Source: JAJKJG01 sp036389455 (GTDB lineage Bacteria; Pseudomonadota; Alphaproteobacteria; Rhizobiales; Beijerinckiaceae). From it: DNA of 64,000 nt. Numbering within the stretch: position 1 is the stretch's first letter; each line of letters begins with the position of its first letter. The stretch covers positions 1-64,000 of the forward strand of contig DASVPW010000203.1 of assembly GCA_036389455.1 (NCBI GenBank), in the 5' to 3' direction. Both the position numbers and the translations under genes were made by a program. The notes under the pieces were generated by a model. The model saw nothing but the letters and a program-made list of their open reading frames with translations, did no database searches and was not told the origin of the DNA. Shown here in pieces: positions 59,126 through 64,000 of this stretch.

Positions 59126-60319
59126 ATGCTCCTCCCTGACGATCCCGCCCGCGCCTTCATGCCGTACCCGGCCGCCGAGGTGCCGAACGCGGCCTCCGGC
59201 CCGCTTTCCGGGCTCACCTTCGCGGTCAAGGACCTCTACGACGTCGCCGGCTATCCGACGAGCGGCGGCTCGCCCCACGTGCTCGCCCTGTCGGGAGTGA
59301 AGTCGCGCACCGCGCCGCCGGCGCGGATGCTCGCCGAGGCCGGCGCCCGCTTCGTGGGAAAAACCATCACGGACGAGCTCGCCTTCTCGCTCAACGGCAA
59401 GAACGCCCATTTCGGCACGCCGGTGAACGGCGGCGCGCCGGACCGCATCCCGGGCGGCTCGTCCTCAGGCTCGGCCGCTGCGGTATCGAACCGGCTTTGC
59501 GACGTGGCGCTCGGCTCCGATACCGGCGGCTCGGTGCGCGGGCCGGCGAGCCACTGCGGTCTCTTCGGCATCCGCCCGACGCACGGACGGATCAGCCTCG
59601 ACGACTGCCTGGCGCTTGCCTCCTCCTTCGACACCTGCGGATGGTTTGCCCGCGACGGGGCGACGTTCGAGCGCGTCGGCACGGTGCTCCTCGGCGAAGA
59701 CCCCGCGCCCCTTCCCGAGACGCCGCGCCTCGTCCTCGCGGCCGACGCCTTCGCCATGCTCGACGTGGAGGTGCGCGCCGTCCACGCGCCGCTGGTCAAG
59801 CGCATCGAGGCGATGCTGGGGGAAGCTGCCCTCGTCGAGACCGCGCCCGAGGGTTTCGAGACCCTCTACTGGGCACACCGGCGCCTCCAGGCCCGGGAGG
59901 CCTGGGGCGTCTGGGGGCCCATGATCGAGCGCTACCGCCCGCCGCTCGGTCCCGGCGTCGCCGACCGCTTCGAGTACGCGAGGCTCGTGACCGACGCCGA
60001 GGTCGCCGAGGCTCAGGACACGCGGGAGCGCTTCACGGCGCGCTTCCGCGGGCTCCTCGGGCAAGACGCCGTGATGGTGCTGCCGACCATGCCCGACGTC
60101 GCGCCGCTGCTTTCCGAGAGCGAGGAGGCGCTGAACGATTACCGCAACCGCGCCATCAATCTTTTGTCCCTCTCGGGCCTTGCCGGCGTGCCGCAGGTCT
60201 CGATGCCGCTCGCCACGCGCAGCGGCGCGCCCCTCGGGCTGTCGCTGATCGGCCCGCCGGGCTGCGACCTCTCCCTCGTGCGGCTCGCCGCGCGGATCGC
60301 GGCGGAAGCCGCCGCATGA
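59126..60319 (+). CDS. Amidase (amidase signature family)
   Basis: A 397-residue hydrolase. The Ser-cisSer-Lys triad is visible: Lys35 in TFAVKDLYDVAGYPTSGG, the GGSSSGS segment at 110-116 and Ser136 in GSDTGGSVRGPASHCG. The ATG at 59126 is chosen for family length. With nitrile hydratase nearby it could turn amides into acids and ammonia, giving a nitrile-amide-acid route, but it is not in the same operon. Its stop overlaps the epimerase start. Confidence 0.9.
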   Translation: MLLPDDPARAFMPYPAAEVPNAASGPLSGLTFAVKDLYDVAGYPTSGGSPHVLALSGVKSRTAPPARMLAEAGARFVGKTITDELAFSLNGKNAHFGTPVNGGAPDRIPGGSSSGSAAAVSNRLCDVALGSDTGGSVRGPASHCGLFGIRPTHGRISLDDCLALASSFDTCGWFARDGATFERVGTVLLGEDPAPLPETPRLVLAADAFAMLDVEVRAVHAPLVKRIEAMLGEAALVETAPEGFETLYWAHRRLQAREAWGVWGPMIERYRPPLGPGVADRFEYARLVTDAEVAEAQDTRERFTARFRGLLGQDAVMVLPTMPDVAPLLSESEEALNDYRNRAINLLSLSGLAGVPQVSMPLATRSGAPLGLSLIGPPGCDLSLVRLAARIAAEAAA

Positions 60320-61353
60320 CGATCGCGCGCATCGGCACGATCAGCGGACGCGAGATCGAGGAAGTCACCCTGCGCTCTGCCGCCGGCGCCGAGGCGAAGG
60401 TCATCACCTTCGGGGCGATCGTGCGGGACCTTAACGTGCCGACGCCCCGCGGCCCGCAGCGGGTGGTGCTCGGGCTCGACGACATCGAAGGATACGCCAC
60501 GGTCGCCCGCCACATGGGCGCGATCGTCGGACGCTACGGCAACCGCATCGGCCGCGGCCGCTTCGCTCTTGACGGCGAGACTTTTCAACTTGATCTCAAC
60601 GAGAACCGGCTCGATCCCGAGGGACCGGGCCGGCAGCACCTGCACGGGGGCGCGAAGGGGTTCAGCCAGCGGGTCTGGACCATCGTCGATGTGACGCCCG
60701 CGGGCGTGACCCTCGCCCTCGTCTCGTCGGACGGCGACATGGGCTATCCGGGCCGGCTCGTCGCGACCTGCGCCTACACGCTGATCGAGAGCGCGACCCT
60801 GCGCCTCGTGCTGGAGGCGACCTGCGACCGGGCGACGCCGGTCAACCTCACGACGCACCTCTATTACAACCTCGACGGCTCTCCCGACATCCTCGACCAC
60901 GAGCTCGAGATCGCCGCCGAGCACGTGACGCCGACGGACGACGAGCTCATCCCGACCGGCGAGGTGAGGAGCGTCGCCGGCACGCCGTACGACTTCAGGG
61001 CCTCGCGCCCGATCCGCGAACCGAAGCCCGCCGCCGCGGTCGAGTACGACGTCAACTATGTGCTGTCCGGCCCGCGCGGGTCCCTCAACCATGCCACGAC
61101 CCTCGCGTCGCGCAGGAGCGGCGTCGCCCTGGAGCTGTGGACGACCGAGCCCGGCGTGCAGTTCTACGGCGGGCACAAGCTCGACGTCTCCTCCGGCGCC
61201 CTCGGCGGCGGTCCCTATGGCCGCCACGGCGGCCTCTGCCTCGAGCCGCAGCGCTTCCCCGACGGCCCGAACAAGCCCCACTTCCCGCCCTCGATCCTGT
61301 GCCCCGGCGAGGTGTCGAGGCAGGTGAGCGAGCTGCGGTTCCTCGTGCGGTGA
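60316..61353 (+). CDS. galM: Aldose 1-epimerase (galactose mutarotase)
   Basis: A 345-residue beta-sandwich enzyme that interconverts alpha and beta anomers of hexoses. VITFGAIVRDLNVP, HMGAIVGRYGNRIGRGRFALDG, the catalytic His region QHLHGGAKGFSQRVW, NLTTHLYYNLDG with the second His, and CLEPQRFPDGPNKPHFP with the catalytic Glu define the family. It overlaps the amidase gene as ATGA and is followed by a hairpin, although the metabolic link between them is not clear. Confidence 0.93.
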   Translation: MTIARIGTISGREIEEVTLRSAAGAEAKVITFGAIVRDLNVPTPRGPQRVVLGLDDIEGYATVARHMGAIVGRYGNRIGRGRFALDGETFQLDLNENRLDPEGPGRQHLHGGAKGFSQRVWTIVDVTPAGVTLALVSSDGDMGYPGRLVATCAYTLIESATLRLVLEATCDRATPVNLTTHLYYNLDGSPDILDHELEIAAEHVTPTDDELIPTGEVRSVAGTPYDFRASRPIREPKPAAAVEYDVNYVLSGPRGSLNHATTLASRRSGVALELWTTEPGVQFYGGHKLDVSSGALGGGPYGRHGGLCLEPQRFPDGPNKPHFPPSILCPGEVSRQVSELRFLVR

Positions 61354-61354
61354 A

Positions 61355-61371
61355 CCGCCTCCCGGAGGCGG
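61355..61371 (+). terminator. Hairpin just after galM
   Basis: CCGCCTCC and GGAGGCGG pair around a single C, 1 bp after the galM stop. No T-run follows, so it may act as a weak or factor-assisted terminator before prs. A pair TTGTGA (61405-61410) and TAAGAG (61428-61433) with 17-bp spacing could be the prs promoter, with low confidence. Confidence 0.4.
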
Positions 61372-61478
61372 GAGACCCTGCGGGAGAGGTCGACTCCCGT
61401 CGTATTGTGACGGTTTCGCAACGCTGCTAAGAGCCTCGCGCCTCCTCCACGCCTCCCCGGCGCGCAGCGGACCCTTCG

Positions 61479-62428
<950 letters not shown>

Positions 62429-62429
<1 letters not shown>

Positions 62430-63004
62430 TGGGCGACCCGCCCGTGGAAGACCGTCGGCGCCTCGCCGAGGGCGCGCTGTTCCTGGTCCTGTACGCGCTG
62501 ACGATCCCGGCCGCGAACTGGATGATCGGGCATCTTGGGACCGTGTGCCCGCCGGGCGGTCCGTGCCTCGTTCCCGTCGCGCCGGGGCTGATGGCGCCGA
62601 GCGGCGTCGCGATGGTCGGCCTCGCCCTCGTGCTGCGCGATCTCGTGCAGCGCCGGCTCGGCGCCGGCGCCTCGCTTCTCGCCATCGCGGCGGGCGCCGC
62701 GATCTCGGCGCTTTTGGCGCCGCCCGCGATCGTCGTCGCCTCGACGGCGGCGTTCCTCCTCTCCGAGCTCGCGGATTTCGCGGTCTACACGCCGCTCCAG
62801 CGCCGCCGCTTCGTCACCGCGGTCGCCCTATCGAGCCTTGTGGGCCTCGTGGTCGACAGCGCGGTTTTCCTCCAGCTCGCCTTCGGCAGCCTCGATTTTC
62901 TCGCCGGCCAGATCGTGGGAAAAGCCTGGATGGTGCTCCTCGCCCTGCCCTTCGCCCGCTGGCTGCGCCGCCGCGACGAGCGGCTCGGACTTGCGCCGGC
63001 TTAG
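62429..63004 (+). CDS. VUT-family (YhhQ-like) membrane protein
   Basis: A 191-residue protein with about six helices. AGASLLAIAAGAAISALLAPPAIVVASTAAFLLSELADFAVYTPLQRR and SLVGLVVDSAVFLQLAFGSLDFLAGQIVGKAWMVLLALPF show the VUT family pattern, including the conserved SELADFAVYTPL and DSAVFLQLAFG. YhhQ relatives import queuosine precursors; this family member may do so or serve as a vitamin-type carrier, but no preQ1 riboswitch or queuosine gene is nearby. The start overlaps prs. Confidence 0.8.
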
Positions 63005-63039
63005 TAGGTCATCTGTCGAATTGATCTTTCCTTTCTCGC

Positions 63040-63693
63040 GTGAGAGTTGCCGCTCACGTCCCGCATTACCAGGGCATAGGCCAACTCATGATCGAGCATC
63101 ACCCGCATCAGGGAGCGAATTATTGCGAAGGCATTGACGGCAAAAGGATACTGATTGTAGGCAATTCTCATTGGCTTAGAAAAAAATGAGAGTGACTGGG
63201 AAGGCGTTACAAAAGATGTAATTGGAAAGGTCGTTACTGGCGAATATAGAATCGCATTTTTCGATCGCATTCGAGATTATTTCGGATATTCCAGCCATAC
63301 CGTTTTTTGGAGCAAGGTCGCCTTCATCAATTATGTTCCGGATGCAATCGGTCTGGATGACGAACGGTATGTTAATATGCGAACCGCAACGCACGTAGAG
63401 CGCGCGAAGGAGCGGCTTCTGCGGTCATTCGCGAGTTGACGCCCGATTTTGTCCTGATCTTCACTAAAAAGGTTCGTTGGGCTCTTCCCAAATTCGAAAC
63501 TGTGCCATTACCCGTGGGACCTCCGGACGCTTGCATGGCCTTCGTTGAAGAAGGCGGACACACGGCGACCGTCTTCCTGCTCCGACACCCGCAGGGAGCG
63601 CGATCAGGCGAAATGGTCCCTGCTGTCCGATACATCATGTCGCGCCGAACGGCCGCCGAAATGGATCGAAAGATCGGCGACATCTCCGGCTGA
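63040..63693 (+). pseudogene. Frameshifted AT-rich gene, uracil-DNA-glycosylase-fold-like
   Basis: Three frames together give one protein. Part 1 (GTG at 63040) runs to KRILIVGNSHWLRKK and stops at 63187. Part 2 goes on as ESDWEGVTKDVIGKVVTGEYRIAFFDRIRDYFGYSSHTVFWSKVAFINYVP... to a stop at 63434. Part 3 (about 63421-63693) reads AVIRELTPDFVLIFTKKVRWALP. The first shift lies in a run of seven A at 63180-63186; removing one A restores ...RKNESDWEGV. The VGNSHW, FWSKVAFINYV and TPDFVLIF segments recall the uracil-DNA-glycosylase-like fold; this is tentative. Composition is far more AT-rich than the surroundings, so acquisition and then decay (or assembly error) is likely. Confidence 0.65.
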
Positions 63694-63744
63694 ACTACCA
63701 GGCAACTCCGCTTATCGTCTCATGGGACGAACCAGGACAAAAGA

Positions 63745-63773
63745 TTGCCTTCCCTTAGCTCGCGCGCTATATG
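63745..63773 (+). promoter_or_regulatory. Candidate sigma-70 promoter of rplY
   Basis: TTGCCT (63745-63750) and TATATG (63768-63773) are separated by exactly 17 bp. Transcription would start near 63780 and give a leader of about 100 nt that holds the long hairpin at 63815-63850. Confidence 0.65.
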
Positions 63774-63814
63774 CGCCCCGCGCCCGCCAGACACCCTTGG
63801 AGGCAAGGGGCGCG

Positions 63815-63850
63815 AACCGGACGGGCCGCCCGCGGGCGGCCCGTCCGGTT
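63815..63850 (+). terminator. 36-bp perfect palindrome with T-run in the rplY leader
   Basis: AACCGGACGGGCCGCCCG pairs base for base with CGGGCGGCCCGTCCGGTT, and the right arm runs into TTTTACGG. It has the form of an intrinsic terminator but stands between the probable rplY promoter and its start codon, with no gene in between. It may be an attenuator, or the terminator of a short leader RNA. Confidence 0.6.
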
Positions 63851-63880
63851 TTACGGCAACACCATCGAAGGACCACGACC

Positions 63881-64000
63881 ATGGCTTCCGTGAAGCAGCT
63901 TCAGGCCGTGGCGCGCGACCGGGTCGGCAAGGGGGCCGCCCGGGCCGTCCGCCGCGAGGGCCGCGTTCCCGCCGTCATCTACGGAGCCGGCGCTCCGCCT
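63881..64000 (+). CDS. rplY: 50S ribosomal protein L25/general stress protein Ctc (start only)
   Basis: Forty codons are in the window, starting MASVKQLQAVARDRVGKGAA, then RRVRREGRVPAVIYGAG-like sequence (ARAVRREGRVPAVIYGAGAPP). This is the L25 5S-rRNA-binding domain, with the RxxGxVPAVIYG motif. A GAAGGA ribosome site lies before the ATG. Alphaproteobacterial proteins are usually the long Ctc form with a second domain, which would be outside the window. Adjacent prs upstream fits the common alphaproteobacterial order prs-rplY-pth. Confidence 0.92.
   Translation, partial: MASVKQLQAVARDRVGKGAARAVRREGRVPAVIYGAGAPP

Noticed and set aside
63001..63270. An 89-residue minus-strand frame next to the VUT gene
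   Set aside because: It lies antisense to the decayed gene, whose three-frame translation gives recognisable protein segments; the antisense frame does not.

Overview
The window is about 64 kb of very GC-rich chromosomal DNA from an alphaproteobacterium, almost certainly a member of the Hyphomicrobiales (Rhizobiales). The grounds are the alphaproteobacterial types of tolQRAB, lptC-lptA-lptB, rpmF, prs and rplY, the long GTP cyclohydrolase II, and several palindromic dispersed repeats that I recognise from that order. Genus cannot be fixed from the sequence alone. No rRNA, tRNA, CRISPR array or replication origin was seen. Gene boundaries rest on reading frames, start-site context and protein motifs; no database search was possible.

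Layout. 0-5.4 kb: the end of an IS5-type transposase, a glycosyltransferase and an asparagine synthase (a surface-polysaccharide pair), a lipid A acyltransferase and a DUF1223 thioredoxin-like protein. 5.5-12.5 kb: a Tat-exported lactonase, the LPS export genes lptC-lptA-lptB, rpmF, an AT-rich foreign gene, mtgA and ispA. 12.5-28.1 kb: a betaine-degradation region. A minus-strand run carries dimethylglycine dehydrogenase, betaine-homocysteine methyltransferase, a quaternary-amine ABC importer, a nitrilase-family hydrolase and an MmgE/PrpD protein. Divergent from it is soxB-soxD-(toxin-antitoxin)-soxA-soxG, so betaine can be imported and stripped to glycine. 28.1-35.1 kb: a large YfhO-like membrane protein, ribA, a pyrimidine nucleotidase, a glutamine amidotransferase, a DMT exporter and a hicBA-type module. 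35.2-42.1 kb: a histidine-utilisation regulon (hutU, hutH, hutI divergent from hutF-hutC) with a HutC-type operator between the arms. 42.1-46.5 kb: an atypical SDR protein, a hydantoinase and a hydantoin/aspartate racemase, a small secreted protein and a MarR-GNAT fusion. 46.5-50.3 kb: tolQ-tolR-tolA-tolB without pal. 50.5-61.4 kb: a gamma-glutamyltransferase, a cobalt-type nitrile hydratase with its accessory protein, a branched-chain/amide-type ABC importer with fused permeases, an amidase and an aldose epimerase. 61.4-64 kb: prs, a VUT-type membrane protein, a decayed AT-rich gene and the start of rplY.

Theme. Apart from the envelope genes (lpt, tol, mtgA, lpxL) and housekeeping genes, the region is devoted to scavenging organic nitrogen: betaine and sarcosine, histidine, hydantoins, nitriles and amides, and gamma-glutamyl compounds. 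Two toxin-antitoxin modules and at least four kinds of palindromic repeat are scattered among these operons. In two places repeats have altered gene structure: hutH appears to have acquired its C-terminus from a repeat, beside a truncated DUF559 nuclease gene. I did not find a wholly novel multi-gene system. The best leads are the repeat-reshaped hut operon, the toxin-antitoxin module inside the sarcosine oxidase operon, and the terminator-shaped hairpins in the 5' leaders of rplY and the nucleotidase gene.
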